Source: Halorientalis persicus (GTDB lineage: Archaea; Halobacteriota; Halobacteria; Halobacteriales; Haloarculaceae). From it: 64,000 bases of DNA. The notes under the pieces are model-generated. The model was given only the letters and a program-made list of their open reading frames with translations, made no database searches and was not told the DNA's origin. Positions 34,206 to 42,678 of the stretch are shown piece by piece. How positions within the stretch are numbered: the first letter of the stretch is position 1; each line of letters opens with the position of its first letter. Position numbers and translations under genes: made by a program. Where the stretch lies: the NCBI RefSeq assembly GCF_900110215.1, contig NZ_FOCX01000006.1, forward strand, positions 156,588-220,587, read 5' to 3'.

Positions 34206-35986
34206 CACTCCCACCTCCCGCCGACGCGGTCGATCAGTACGAAACTGACGGTCGTGACCGCAAGCAGGACCGTGCCCATCGCAGTCGCGGGGCCGAGGTT
34301 CGGACCCAGCGAGCGGTCGCCGACGTACCGTTCGAGCGCGACCGGCATCGTCGCGGTATCGACGCCGGCCGAGAGCAGGACGGTCGAGTCGAACTCGCCG
34401 ACGCTGATCGCAAAGGCGAAAGCCGCACCGGCCACCAGCGCCGGCGCGACCAGCGGGAGTTCCACGTCTTTCAACACGGTCGTCCGGTCGGCCCCGAGCG
34501 AGCGCGCGGCCTCCCCCAGCCGGTCGTCGACCGACCGAAGCGCCGGGGTCACAGTACGGGAGACGAACGGATAGGCCGCGACGGCGTGGGCGGCCACGAT
34601 GGCGACCGGCCCGGTGACGGTGAGCCGGTAGCCGAACAGGGTCGTGCCGAACACGAGCGCCTGTAACATTCCGAGCCCGAGGACGATCCCGCTGACCGCC
34701 AGCGGGGCGGTCAGCAACGCCTCGGCCGCGCGAGAGCCACGGCCCCCGCGTGTCGCGACGACGGCGACGACGACACCCATCGGAATCGCCACGAGGAGTG
34801 TCCCCACGCCGAACAGCAGGGAGTTGACCACCGCGGGGAACGGCCGGACCGTCCCCGCGGCCGTCGAGGCCTGCCGCGCGAGCAGGAACGCGTAGTAGTC
34901 GAGCGTGGGCTGGCCTGCGGGCGTCGTGACGCTCTCGATCACGAGGCTGAGGAGTGGGCCCGCGAACAGCACGAGCGCGACCGCTCCGTACGCGAAGATG
35001 GCGAGTCGGAGCGGGTCGACCAACGACCGGACGCCATCGACGAGGGGCCGGCGGGACAGTCCCCGACTCGTTCCTCCTGGTTCGGTCCGGCGCGCCTCGT
35101 AGCGCAGGTAGACGTACAGCAGGCCCAGCGAGAGTGCGGTCTCGATGGCACCCAGCGTCGCAGCCTCCGTCAGGTCGAGGCTCTGGACGCGGGCGAACAG
35201 CCACACCTCGACCGTCGCCAGCTCCAACCCGCCCAGCGCGAGGACGATAGGGAACGACATGAACGTGAACACAAAGGTGAGAACCGCGGCCGTCGCCAGC
35301 GCGGGGAGCAGTTGCGGGAGCGTCACGTCCTGGAACGCCCGCAGGGGCGAGGCCCCGAGCGTCCGGGCAGTCTCGACGCGGTCGGCGTCGACCGATTCCC
35401 AGGCCGCCGTCACGAGTCGCGTCACCAGCGGCGCGTTGTAGAAGGCGTGGGCGAGGACGACGATCTCCAGCGTGAACGTCAACTCGACGGGCCCCAGTCC
35501 GACGACCGCGAGCAGGTCGTTGAACAGCCCGGTCCGGCCGAACATCGCGAGGAAGCCGACCGCGACGAGTATCGACGGCAGGACGAACGGGAGGATCGTC
35601 ACCGACCGGAGGAATCGCCGGCCGGGGAACTCGAACCGGGCCAGCACGTACGCGCCGGGGAGGCCGACCAGGACGCTGACGAGCGTCGAGAGCAGTGCCT
35701 GGTAGGTGGTGAAGCCGAACAGGCCGAACTCGACGGCTGGCGCGCCGGCCGCGAGCCACTGGGCGATCCCCGACGGCACCGCCGCGGGATCGGTCACGAG
35801 CGTGTGCGCCGCGCCGGTGTAGAACGGGTCGCCCAGCACCGACAAGAATGGAGCGAGTGAGAGTCGGCCGCCGGCGGTGATCGAGTCGGCGAAGACGCTC
35901 GCCACGGGGTAGTAGAAGACGACGACGAGCGTCGCGAGTGTCGCGACGACACCGGCCCACAGAGCCCAGCCGTCCCGGCGTGCCAT
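34205..35986 (-). CDS. Two-domain ABC permease, ThiP/FbpB-type
   Basis: A single polypeptide of 593 residues carries two complete permease halves, about 12 membrane helices in all, as in ThiP and FbpB. EAA-type loops are visible in each half (ARTLGASPLRAFQDVTLPQLLPAL near 217 and ARSLGADRTTVLKDVELPLVAPAL near 500). The ATG at 35986 (MARRDGW) is preferred: it lies 2 bp after the binding-protein stop, whereas the upstream start at 36016 would overlap that gene. It is in an operon with the ATPase and binding protein. Confidence 0.92.
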   Translation of the reverse strand: MARRDGWALWAGVVATLATLVVVFYYPVASVFADSITAGGRLSLAPFLSVLGDPFYTGAAHTLVTDPAAVPSGIAQWLAAGAPAVEFGLFGFTTYQALLSTLVSVLVGLPGAYVLARFEFPGRRFLRSVTILPFVLPSILVAVGFLAMFGRTGLFNDLLAVVGLGPVELTFTLEIVVLAHAFYNAPLVTRLVTAAWESVDADRVETARTLGASPLRAFQDVTLPQLLPALATAAVLTFVFTFMSFPIVLALGGLELATVEVWLFARVQSLDLTEAATLGAIETALSLGLLYVYLRYEARRTEPGGTSRGLSRRPLVDGVRSLVDPLRLAIFAYGAVALVLFAGPLLSLVIESVTTPAGQPTLDYYAFLLARQASTAAGTVRPFPAVVNSLLFGVGTLLVAIPMGVVVAVVATRGGRGSRAAEALLTAPLAVSGIVLGLGMLQALVFGTTLFGYRLTVTGPVAIVAAHAVAAYPFVSRTVTPALRSVDDRLGEAARSLGADRTTVLKDVELPLVAPALVAGAAFAFAISVGEFDSTVLLSAGVDTATMPVALERYVGDRSLGPNLGPATAMGTVLLAVTTVSFVLIDRVGGRWE

Positions 35987-35988
35987 CG

Positions 35989-37053
35989 CTAGGCGCTGGC
36001 GATCTGACGTGCCCACTCCTCGATCCAGCCGTCGACCTTGCCGACGAGTTCGTCGTAGTTGTACGTTACCGCCTCGGGCGGCCTGAGTGCGTACTTACTG
36101 AAGTCACCGCCCGGTTCGACGCCCTCGACCGCCGGGAACTGGACGTTCCGCACCGCGATCTCCTTCTGTGCCTCCTCGCTCAGGACGAAGGACATGAACT
36201 CCTTGGCCAGTTCCGGGTCGTCGGCGTCGGCAAACTGCGCCATTCCCTCGGGGTTGGCGTAGCCCTGATCGTTCAGGAACCCGACCTGGTGGCGCGACAT
36301 GTCGACGCCCTCGCCGTGGTAGTACACCTGATCCGTGGAGTAGGAGACGACCATCGGCGCTTCCTCGTTCGTGTAGGCCTGGTAGGCCGGTTGCCAATCG
36401 GAGAGGATTTGCACGCCGTTGTCGACCAGGTCCTGCCAGTAGTCGAGGTACCCTTCGGGTCCCTTGTTCTTGATCGTCCACAGCAGGAACGCGCGGCCGG
36501 GATCGGACTGCTGGGCGTTCTGGGCGATCAGTCCGTCCTCGTAGGCCGGTTCCAGCAATGTGTCGAAGGTGCCGGGCGCGTCGACCGCGTCCTCGTCGTA
36601 CACCAGGCTGATGAATCCCGTGTCGTAGGGGATCGCCCGGCCCTCGGGATCGAATGACAGCGACGGATCGACCGTGTCCGCACCCTCGACGCTGTCTTCG
36701 ACTGTCGCGAACAACTGCTCGTCGAGTTGCTCGTCGACGCGGACGAGTTCGCCCGTGTTCAGCCCGACGAACAGGTCGGCGTCGATGGACGCGCCCGACG
36801 CCTTCCGCTGGACGAACCGATTGATCCCGTTCTCCGGCGTCTGAAACTCGACGGTCGCGTCGGAGTGTTCCTCCTCGAAGGCCGACTTGAGCCAGTTGCC
36901 CGCCGTGTCCTCGCCCGTGAACGAACTGTACGTCGCGACCGTCAGTGTCCCGTCGCCAGAACCTGTGTTCGGGGCGTCGCCAATACACCCAGCCGTCGCC
37001 GCGAGTCCTGCCGTCGCGAGTCCCGCTCGCGAAAGAAACGTGCGTCGTTGCAT
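35989..37053 (-). CDS. ABC substrate-binding lipoprotein, thiamine-binding (ThiB/TbpA) type
   Basis: The 354-residue protein has the Tat-type signal MQRRTFLSRAGLATAGLAATAGC, which lipid-anchors it. The mature part begins LTVATYSSFTG. It has the ThiB-like features PYDTGFISLVYDEDAV near 150, AYEDGLIAQNAQQSDPGRAFLLW near 180, and a late aromatic-rich segment (SYSTDQVYYHGE). These support thiamine or a pyrimidine precursor rather than iron as ligand, though the fold also binds Fe(III). It is the first gene of the operon SBP-permease-ATPase-ThiL-like. I saw no TPP riboswitch in the 71-bp leader region. Confidence 0.85.
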   Translation of the reverse strand: MQRRTFLSRAGLATAGLAATAGCIGDAPNTGSGDGTLTVATYSSFTGEDTAGNWLKSAFEEEHSDATVEFQTPENGINRFVQRKASGASIDADLFVGLNTGELVRVDEQLDEQLFATVEDSVEGADTVDPSLSFDPEGRAIPYDTGFISLVYDEDAVDAPGTFDTLLEPAYEDGLIAQNAQQSDPGRAFLLWTIKNKGPEGYLDYWQDLVDNGVQILSDWQPAYQAYTNEEAPMVVSYSTDQVYYHGEGVDMSRHQVGFLNDQGYANPEGMAQFADADDPELAKEFMSFVLSEEAQKEIAVRNVQFPAVEGVEPGGDFSKYALRPPEAVTYNYDELVGKVDGWIEEWARQIASA

Positions 37054-37124
37054 TACTCAGTGGTCACACCCGGTCATACTTGACGCTGGCGTTTGTGATC
37101 GACGGTTTCGGCGGCCTCGCTCGC

Positions 37125-38903
37125 TCAGCGGTCCGATTCCACCTGATCGACCGCCCGCGTGTGGATCGCCTCGCGCGTCCGGTGGCTCGCCTCGGCGTCG
37201 AAGACGACCTCGATCACCTGCGTTCCGTCCATTCCCTGTGACGGCTCGAACGCGTCGGCGAAGTCGTCGGGCCGCACACGCTGGAACGCCAGCCCGTAGA
37301 GGTCCGCCGTCGGCTCGAAGTCCAGTCCGTGGGGCGTCCGGAACTGCTCGGTAAAGGGCGGGTCGAAGTCCTCGATGGGAAGGAGGTGGAAGATACCACC
37401 GCCGTCGTTGTTCACGAGGACGATGGTCGCGTCCACGCCACACCGGGCGATCGAGAGCAGGCCGTTCGTGTCGTGGTAGTACGCCAGATCGCCGGTGACC
37501 AGCACCAGCTGATCGTCGGTCGCGCTCCCCGCGCCCAGTGCCGTGCTGGTGATCCCGTCGATGCCGCTGGCACCGCGGTTGCCCAGCACTGTGAGATCGG
37601 CGGCCCGTGGCCGACCGAACCGGTCCAGATCGCGGACGGGCATACTGTTCGAGACGAAGATGGTAGCGGGGTCGGGGACGCGTTCGGCGACCGTCGCCAG
37701 CACCTGTCCCTCGAAGGTTTCGTCGGCGCGGGCGTCGTCGATCAGGTCCCAGTACGCCCGCTCGGCGGCGGCGAAGCGCTCGCGGTAGCGGTCGGTGGTA
37801 GAACCGGCCGCGTCGTCGCCGATCTCTGCCGCCAGCCCGGCCGCCAGCCGGGAGGGATCGGCCACCAGGTGGTCGGTCGCGGTGAACTCCGCCTCACGCC
37901 ACCCGCCGGCCGGGTCGACGACGAACTGCCGGTCGGCGTGGTCCCGGAGGTACTGCCGGAGGACCTTCGAGGTCGGCGAGGCGCCGGCCCGCAGTACGAC
38001 CTCGGGCTCGGGCCACTCGCTCGCGCCGTCGAGGTAGGAGTCGTAACCGCCACAGACGGTCACGTCTTCGCGGTCGAGGTGGTCGCCGAACCTGAGTCCC
38101 GAGAGCGGGTCGGCCAGGATCGGGAAGCCGGTCGCCGCGGCGAGGGCCGCCACTGCGTCGGTGTCGAGGGTGGGTGCGTCGGACGGTCCGGCCACGAGCA
38201 GGCCGCGGTCGGCCGCGTCGAGTGTCGCGGCGACCGATTCGATCTCTCCCTCGGTCAGCGTCGGGCGGCCCGCGGTTCGCTCGACGAAGGGACCGTCCCG
38301 CCCCTCGACCGCGAGGGGGGCGCGCTCGGCCAGGTCCGCGGGCACGTCGCCTTCGACCTCGACTGGTTCGAGCGGCTTCCGGAACGGACAGTTGAGGTGG
38401 ACAGGCCCGGCCGGGACGCCGGTGGTCTCGCCGATGGCCCGGTCGATCGTCGTCCGGAGCGAGCGGAGTTTGCGGTCCCGTGGCTCGGGTTCGGGGAGCG
38501 TGCGGTACCACCGGACCGCGTCGCCGTACAGTTTCTCCTGATCGACGGTCTGGTTGGCGCCGCTGTCGGCGAGCTCCGGCGGACGGTCGGCCGTCAGAAG
38601 CAGGAGCGGCACACGGGACTGACTGGCCTCGATCACCGCGGGATGGTAGTTCGCGGCGGCGGTCCCGGAGGTACAGACGACGGCGGTCGGCTCGCCGGTT
38701 CGACGGGCCCGACCGAGCGCGAAGAACGCCGCCGAGCGCTCGTCGAGTACAGAAAAGGTCTCGATCCCGTCGTGGTCGGCGATCGCGACGGTCAGCGGTG
38801 TGGAGCGACTGCCGGGAGAGAGCACCGCGCCCGACACGCCGGCCGCGGCGAGTTCGTCGGCGATCACCCGGCCCCACAGCGTGTTGCGGTTGGGCGCGGT
38901 CAT
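37125..38903 (-). CDS. menD: SEPHCHC synthase
   Basis: A ThDP-dependent enzyme of 592 residues that joins 2-oxoglutarate to isochorismate, the first committed step of menaquinone synthesis. Visible features are LSPGSRSTPLTVA near 29, the ThDP glutamate in SVLDERSAAFFALG near 55, CTSGTAAANYHPAVIEA near 80, GNRGASGIDG near 430, and the ThDP-binding GDLAYYHDTNGLLS...NNDGGGIFHLLP region at about 455-490. The start is the ATG at 38903, overlapping menF by 4 bp. It is notable that its product depends on a thiamine cofactor and a thiamine-type transporter lies next door. Confidence 0.96.
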   Translation of the reverse strand: MTAPNRNTLWGRVIADELAAAGVSGAVLSPGSRSTPLTVAIADHDGIETFSVLDERSAAFFALGRARRTGEPTAVVCTSGTAAANYHPAVIEASQSRVPLLLLTADRPPELADSGANQTVDQEKLYGDAVRWYRTLPEPEPRDRKLRSLRTTIDRAIGETTGVPAGPVHLNCPFRKPLEPVEVEGDVPADLAERAPLAVEGRDGPFVERTAGRPTLTEGEIESVAATLDAADRGLLVAGPSDAPTLDTDAVAALAAATGFPILADPLSGLRFGDHLDREDVTVCGGYDSYLDGASEWPEPEVVLRAGASPTSKVLRQYLRDHADRQFVVDPAGGWREAEFTATDHLVADPSRLAAGLAAEIGDDAAGSTTDRYRERFAAAERAYWDLIDDARADETFEGQVLATVAERVPDPATIFVSNSMPVRDLDRFGRPRAADLTVLGNRGASGIDGITSTALGAGSATDDQLVLVTGDLAYYHDTNGLLSIARCGVDATIVLVNNDGGGIFHLLPIEDFDPPFTEQFRTPHGLDFEPTADLYGLAFQRVRPDDFADAFEPSQGMDGTQVIEVVFDAEASHRTREAIHTRAVDQVESDR

Positions 38904-40243
38904 TCTCGTTCGAGTTCGTCGAGGATCGGGCGGTACTTGTGTTTGACCTCTGCCCACTCCTCGTCGGGGTCGGAATCGGCGACGATGCCGTTGCCGGCGA
39001 ACAGCGTCGCCCGTCGCCCGCCGACGACGCCCGAGCGGATGCCCACGGCGAACTCGCCGTCGCCGTCACTGTCGAACCAGCCGACGGGCGCGGCGTACCA
39101 GCCGCGTTCGAAGGTCTCCGTGTCGCGGATGACCTCCCACGCCCGTCCCGGCGGGAGACCGCCCACGGCGGGCGTCGGGTGGAGCGCCTCGACGATGGTG
39201 AGGACGTGTTCGTCGCCAGACAGCGTCGCTTCGATGGGCGTCTGGAGGTGCTGGATGTTCGTGAGTTTTCGGACGCCCTGCTCGCCCTCGGCGGGTTCGC
39301 CGAGCGGCTCGAGCTGGTCCATGATGGCGTCGACGACGAGCCGTTGTTCGTGCTGGAGCTTCTCGCTCTCCAGCAGGGACTGGGCGTGATCGGCGTCTTC
39401 CTCGGGAGTCTCGCCCCGCGGGACCGACCCGGCCAGCGCCTCGGTCTCGACGCGATCGCCGGTCCGTTTCACCAGCCGTTCCGGTGGCGGGCCAAAAAAG
39501 GCCGCCTCGTCGGTCGGCTGGACGAGGAACCGATAACAGTTCGGGTAGGTCCGTCGGAGCCGTTCGAGGACGCCCGGTACGTCGATCTCGTCGGCGAGGT
39601 CGACCGACAGGGCCGTCGCGAGGACGACCTTCCGGAGGTCCCCGTCGGCGATTCGGTCGATGGCCCGCTCGACCTGTGTGGTCCATTCGGCCTTGGTGGG
39701 CGTGACTTCGGTGCGTTCGACGCCCGGCGACCCGCCGCTGGGACACATCGACGGGAGCGTCTCCAGGTCCTCTCGGGTTCGGTCCAGTCGCTCGGTTACG
39801 TCGTCGGGGGACACGTCCCGTCCGTACGCCCGGACAGTCAGCCAGGTTGTCCCGTCGGCACGGGTCACCTGGATTTCGGGGAGCGAGAACGCCGCCGCGG
39901 GGAATCCCGTCCAGGGCGGCGCCGGGTCGTGGGTCCCGTCGAACGCCAGCCCGCCGAGGAATCGCGGGCGCGTCTCGGCCGGGCCAGTCCGGTCCACGTC
40001 GCGAAAGACCGTCGCGGCGTCCTCGCGGAGTCTGTCGAACCGGTCCGTTCCGTGCGCTGTGAGCGTCACCGCCGCCCCGCTGCCGACCACTTCGAGCCCG
40101 TCCGGCGCGGCCCAGTGCAGTCGCGGGGCCGGATGGCTGGCCAGGAACGCCCGGTAGGACACGTCGGGTACCTCACAGGAGCGGCTGACCAGCACCGCAC
40201 CCGCGCGTGGACCCACTCTCTCCTCGCGTTGGGCCGGTTCCAT
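38900..40243 (-). CDS. menF: Isochorismate synthase
   Basis: A chorismate-binding enzyme of 447 residues that converts chorismate to isochorismate. The C-terminal catalytic domain has KVVLATALSVDL near 210, FFGPPPERLV near 255, LAGSVPRGETPEEDADHAQSLLESEKLQHEQRLVVDAI, HLQTPIEATL near 335, LHPTPAVGGLPPG and the glutamate-rich Mg site near the end. The N-terminus carries the usual variable roughly 180-residue domain. It is the first gene of menF-menD, and ATTCTCAGGG-type sequence precedes it without a clear TATA. Confidence 0.94.
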   Translation of the reverse strand: MEPAQREERVGPRAGAVLVSRSCEVPDVSYRAFLASHPAPRLHWAAPDGLEVVGSGAAVTLTAHGTDRFDRLREDAATVFRDVDRTGPAETRPRFLGGLAFDGTHDPAPPWTGFPAAAFSLPEIQVTRADGTTWLTVRAYGRDVSPDDVTERLDRTREDLETLPSMCPSGGSPGVERTEVTPTKAEWTTQVERAIDRIADGDLRKVVLATALSVDLADEIDVPGVLERLRRTYPNCYRFLVQPTDEAAFFGPPPERLVKRTGDRVETEALAGSVPRGETPEEDADHAQSLLESEKLQHEQRLVVDAIMDQLEPLGEPAEGEQGVRKLTNIQHLQTPIEATLSGDEHVLTIVEALHPTPAVGGLPPGRAWEVIRDTETFERGWYAAPVGWFDSDGDGEFAVGIRSGVVGGRRATLFAGNGIVADSDPDEEWAEVKHKYRPILDELERE

Positions 40244-40333
40244 TCCCCTAATTCTCAGGGTTGGTCCCTCTTGAGACTGTCCTTCCAGCGCGCGAGAACG
40301 AGTCGCCAGCCCTGCACACGCCGCGCTCGCCCA

Positions 40334-40930
40334 TCAACTGTACCGGTCTTCGGCCCACGGATCGGCCGTAACCGAGTAGCCCCGTTTCTCCCAGAATCCG
40401 CGTTCGGGCTCGGTCAGGAACTCGACACCACATACCCACTTCGCGCCCTTGTACGCGTACTTGTGTGGCGTCACGACCCGGAGCGGACCGCCGTGGTCGG
40501 CGGGCAGGTCGTCGTCGTCGAACCCGTAAGCGAACAGCACCTCCTCGCGCATACAGTCCTCGAGGGGCAGGTCCGTCGTGTAGTCGTCCAGTGCGGTGAA
40601 CATGACGTGGCAGGCGTCGTCGTGGACGCCCGCGCGCTCGGCCAGCTCGGGGAACGGGACGCCGGTGAACTCGCAGTCGAACCGGCTCCAGCCGGTCACA
40701 CAGTGAAAGTCCTGGCGCTGGGTGACGCTGGGGAGACCGGTAAATTCCTCCCAGGACAGTTCCAGTTCCTCCTCGACCGCGCCGCTGACCCGGAACGTCC
40801 ACGTGTCGGGATCGAACGACGGCGTGTTCCCCTTCGAGAGGACCGGGAAGTCGCTGGTCTCGTGCTGGCCGGGCGGGAGTCGCTCGTCGCCGAACTCCTC
40901 GTAGAGGTCCGTAACGTCGGTGACAGGCAC
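40334..40930 (-). CDS. Molybdopterin-dependent oxidoreductase domain protein (sulfite oxidase/MsrP-like)
   Basis: A 198-residue single Moco domain. The Mo-ligating Cys lies in DFHCVTGW near residue 75, with the typical GVPFPELAERAG and RVVTPHKYAYKGAKWVCGVEFL segments. There is no dimerisation domain, signal peptide or heme domain, so it resembles cytoplasmic YedY/MsrP-like single-domain proteins of archaea. The physiological substrate is unknown. The start is GTG at 40930, with TACGTAT 23-29 bp upstream. Confidence 0.88.
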   Translation of the reverse strand: MPVTDVTDLYEEFGDERLPPGQHETSDFPVLSKGNTPSFDPDTWTFRVSGAVEEELELSWEEFTGLPSVTQRQDFHCVTGWSRFDCEFTGVPFPELAERAGVHDDACHVMFTALDDYTTDLPLEDCMREEVLFAYGFDDDDLPADHGGPLRVVTPHKYAYKGAKWVCGVEFLTEPERGFWEKRGYSVTADPWAEDRYS

Positions 40931-41082
40931 AGCCGACCTGACGGCCCACAGCTACGTATGCGTGCCGGCTCCGGCCCGTCGAACGTATCGACTCGGCTGC
41001 CGCTTGCCGTTTGCTGAATCCGAGTGCCGGTCTCTGGAAACGAAACGCCCGTATCCGAAAAGAGAAGTTTGTGAATGATAAT

Positions 41083-41098
41083 GATATCTTTTACACGA
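41083..41098. promoter_or_regulatory. AT-rich patch with GATATC and Fur/IdeR-like look
   Basis: An AT-rich island, GATAATGATATCTTTTAC, occurs at about 41079-41096 within a GC-rich gap, some 40 bp upstream of the TATA of the next gene. It recalls iron-regulator boxes but is not a clean dyad. The flanking sequence up to 40931 shows no gene. Confidence 0.25.
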
Positions 41099-41116
41099 AC
41101 CGAAGAACCCCCGTCA

Positions 41117-41127
41117 GAGTTAAATAC
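41117..41127 (+). promoter_or_regulatory. Promoter of the RHH-like small protein
   Basis: GAGTTAAATAC is a textbook haloarchaeal TATA element, 28-38 bp before the ATG at 41155. Confidence 0.7.
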
Positions 41128-41154
41128 CCCTCAGTCGAAACCACGGACGTTCAA

Positions 41155-41370
41155 ATGCCGAAGGCAGAGATAACCGTCCCCGAGCACCTCGAGATGCAGA
41201 TCGCCCAGCTGGTCGAGAAAGGGGAGTTCCTGAACCGCGAGGAAGCCATCGAAGATCTCCTCTCGACCGGCATCAAGGCGTACAAGACGAGCGGTCCGGT
41301 CGACGACGACGAGGAGGCCGGGCTCGAAGACGACGGGATGATGGGACACGACGACGAGTACGTCTTCTGA
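41155..41370 (+). CDS. Small CopG/ribbon-helix-helix-like protein
   Basis: The 71-residue protein starts PKAEITVPEHLEMQIAQLVEKGEFLNREEAIEDLLSTGIKAYKT, the beta-strand, helix, helix pattern of ribbon-helix-helix DNA-binding proteins. An acidic tail ends GMMGHDDEYVF. The frame reads open from 41011, but the TATA box and conserved start fix the ATG at 41155. It is highly conserved among haloarchaea in my recollection (DUF7120). The target is unknown; autoregulation is common for this fold. Confidence 0.85.
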   Translation: MPKAEITVPEHLEMQIAQLVEKGEFLNREEAIEDLLSTGIKAYKTSGPVDDDEEAGLEDDGMMGHDDEYVF

Positions 41371-41499
41371 GATCGACGGCGTCGCCGGGACCTGCCCGCC
41401 ACTGGCTCGGCCCCGTCGTCTTCGGCCGGAAGTGGACGCTGTGTTCGCTCGGCCCGCCCGCCGCGACGTATGCGGACCTGTGACACGGGTTGTCAAAAA

Positions 41500-41509
41500 C
41501 CCTTAAACA
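41500..41509 (+). promoter_or_regulatory. Promoter of the UPF0058 gene
   Basis: CCCTTAAACA lies about 28-36 bp before the ATG at 41536, with a short AT-rich leader after it. Confidence 0.55.
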
Positions 41510-41535
41510 GTGCTTTTGCGTATGTCATAGTATAG

Positions 41536-41814
41536 ATGCACAAAGACGAACTGCTCGAACTGCACGATCACATGGTGCAGATCAAAGATTACTTTGCGGA
41601 TCTGGAGGACGTGGACTCGGAGCTTTTCGACCCGTACGAGGAACTCGACGTGACGCCCAACGACGTACACAAATCGAAAAGCGAACACAAACACGCCGTC
41701 TTCGTCCTCGGGAACGCGCTGGCCACCGCGATGAGCGAAGACGAGTTTTCCGACGCCGGACGGATCGGCAAGCGGATGAAGGAGCTCGCCGAGGACGCCG
41801 AGAGCAAACTCTGA
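41536..41814 (+). CDS. UPF0058 family protein
   Basis: The 92-residue, highly charged helical protein starts MHKDELLELHDHMVQIKDYFA and contains EHKHAVFVLGNALATAMSEDEFS near the middle, hallmark segments of the archaeal UPF0058 family. Its function is not established. It stands alone behind its own promoter. Confidence 0.9.
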   Translation: MHKDELLELHDHMVQIKDYFADLEDVDSELFDPYEELDVTPNDVHKSKSEHKHAVFVLGNALATAMSEDEFSDAGRIGKRMKELAEDAESKL

Positions 41815-41947
41815 GCCGGACACGTCGGGCGGGACGCATCCCCGGCGAGTCGCATCGCGCCCTGAAACGACGGGAACGTTCCCGTTCGTTGAATTTGTTC
41901 GGGAACCAATGGGTTGATGACCTCCGAGTGTGGTTGTCTCGAACGAG

Positions 41948-42667
41948 ATGGCGTCCCTCCACCACGCGACACTCACCGCCCTGTTGACGCTCGTCGTCCT
42001 CGTCAGCAGTGTCGGCATCGTCCCCGGAACGGGGGCCACGTCGGTCGGCGAGCAGGCGGTTTCGGCCCAGTCAGACACGCTCGACGCGATGGCGGCCGTC
42101 GAGAGTTACCGAGCGGTCACGAACATGGACGTATCGATCGGCGCGAACCGTACGTTCACGAACGTGACGACGCTGGTCAACCGATCCACGGCGACCGCGA
42201 GCGTCTACAGCACGGACAGCAACTACACCACCCACGCCGTCGGCGACCGGGTCTACCGCAACACCAGTGACGGCTGGGAGCCGGTGTCCGACGAATCCGC
42301 CGCGGTGAGCGACCCCGCACGCGCCCAGGCCTCTCGCCTGAGCGACACGCAGGTGACCGATCTCCAGCGGGCACGGACGAACGGCCGGCTGACCTACCAG
42401 CTGGAACTGGCTCCGCGAAACAGCACGCTCGCCGGAATCCTGGCCGACCAGCCCGGAAACGGGATCGAGCGGGCCGCGTCGGTGACGGTACTGGACCGCT
42501 CCTACGAGATGCACGTGAACCGGACCACACACCGCATCCAGCGGGTCGAGATGACGCTCAAGTTCCGGCACCGATCCGAGATCGGCCGCGCGACGATGGT
42601 GACCTGGTTCACCGACTACAACGAGACCGTGCCGACGGTGCCCGAACCCGAGCCGCTCGAAACCTGA
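41948..42667 (+). CDS. Secreted protein with LolA-like beta domain
   Basis: The 239-residue protein has an N-terminal signal-like helix (ATLTALLTLVVLVSSVGIVPG) with no lipobox. About seven N-glycosylation sequons (NRT, NVT, NRS, NYT, NTS, NST, NRT) support export. The rest repeats amphipathic strands as in haloarchaeal LolA-like lipoproteins that sense or carry lipids (for example LTYQLELAPRNS and RIQRVEMTLKFRH). I prefer the ATG at 41948; an in-frame GTG at 41930 is possible. It converges on the thiolase gene. Confidence 0.75.
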   Translation: MASLHHATLTALLTLVVLVSSVGIVPGTGATSVGEQAVSAQSDTLDAMAAVESYRAVTNMDVSIGANRTFTNVTTLVNRSTATASVYSTDSNYTTHAVGDRVYRNTSDGWEPVSDESAAVSDPARAQASRLSDTQVTDLQRARTNGRLTYQLELAPRNSTLAGILADQPGNGIERAASVTVLDRSYEMHVNRTTHRIQRVEMTLKFRHRSEIGRATMVTWFTDYNETVPTVPEPEPLET

Positions 42668-42678
42668 GACGCCGCGTC

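Noticed and set aside
33075..35960. A single 961-residue protein joining permease-region sequence to the ABC ATPase
   Set aside because: The N-terminal 580 residues are an out-of-frame Arg-rich reading of the permease gene. The ATPase starts at 34205 and the permease is intact in its own frame.
36990..37124. A TPP riboswitch ahead of the thiamine-type transporter operon
   Set aside because: The 71-bp leader lacks the conserved CUGAGA and ACCUGA-type elements, so I could not support it.
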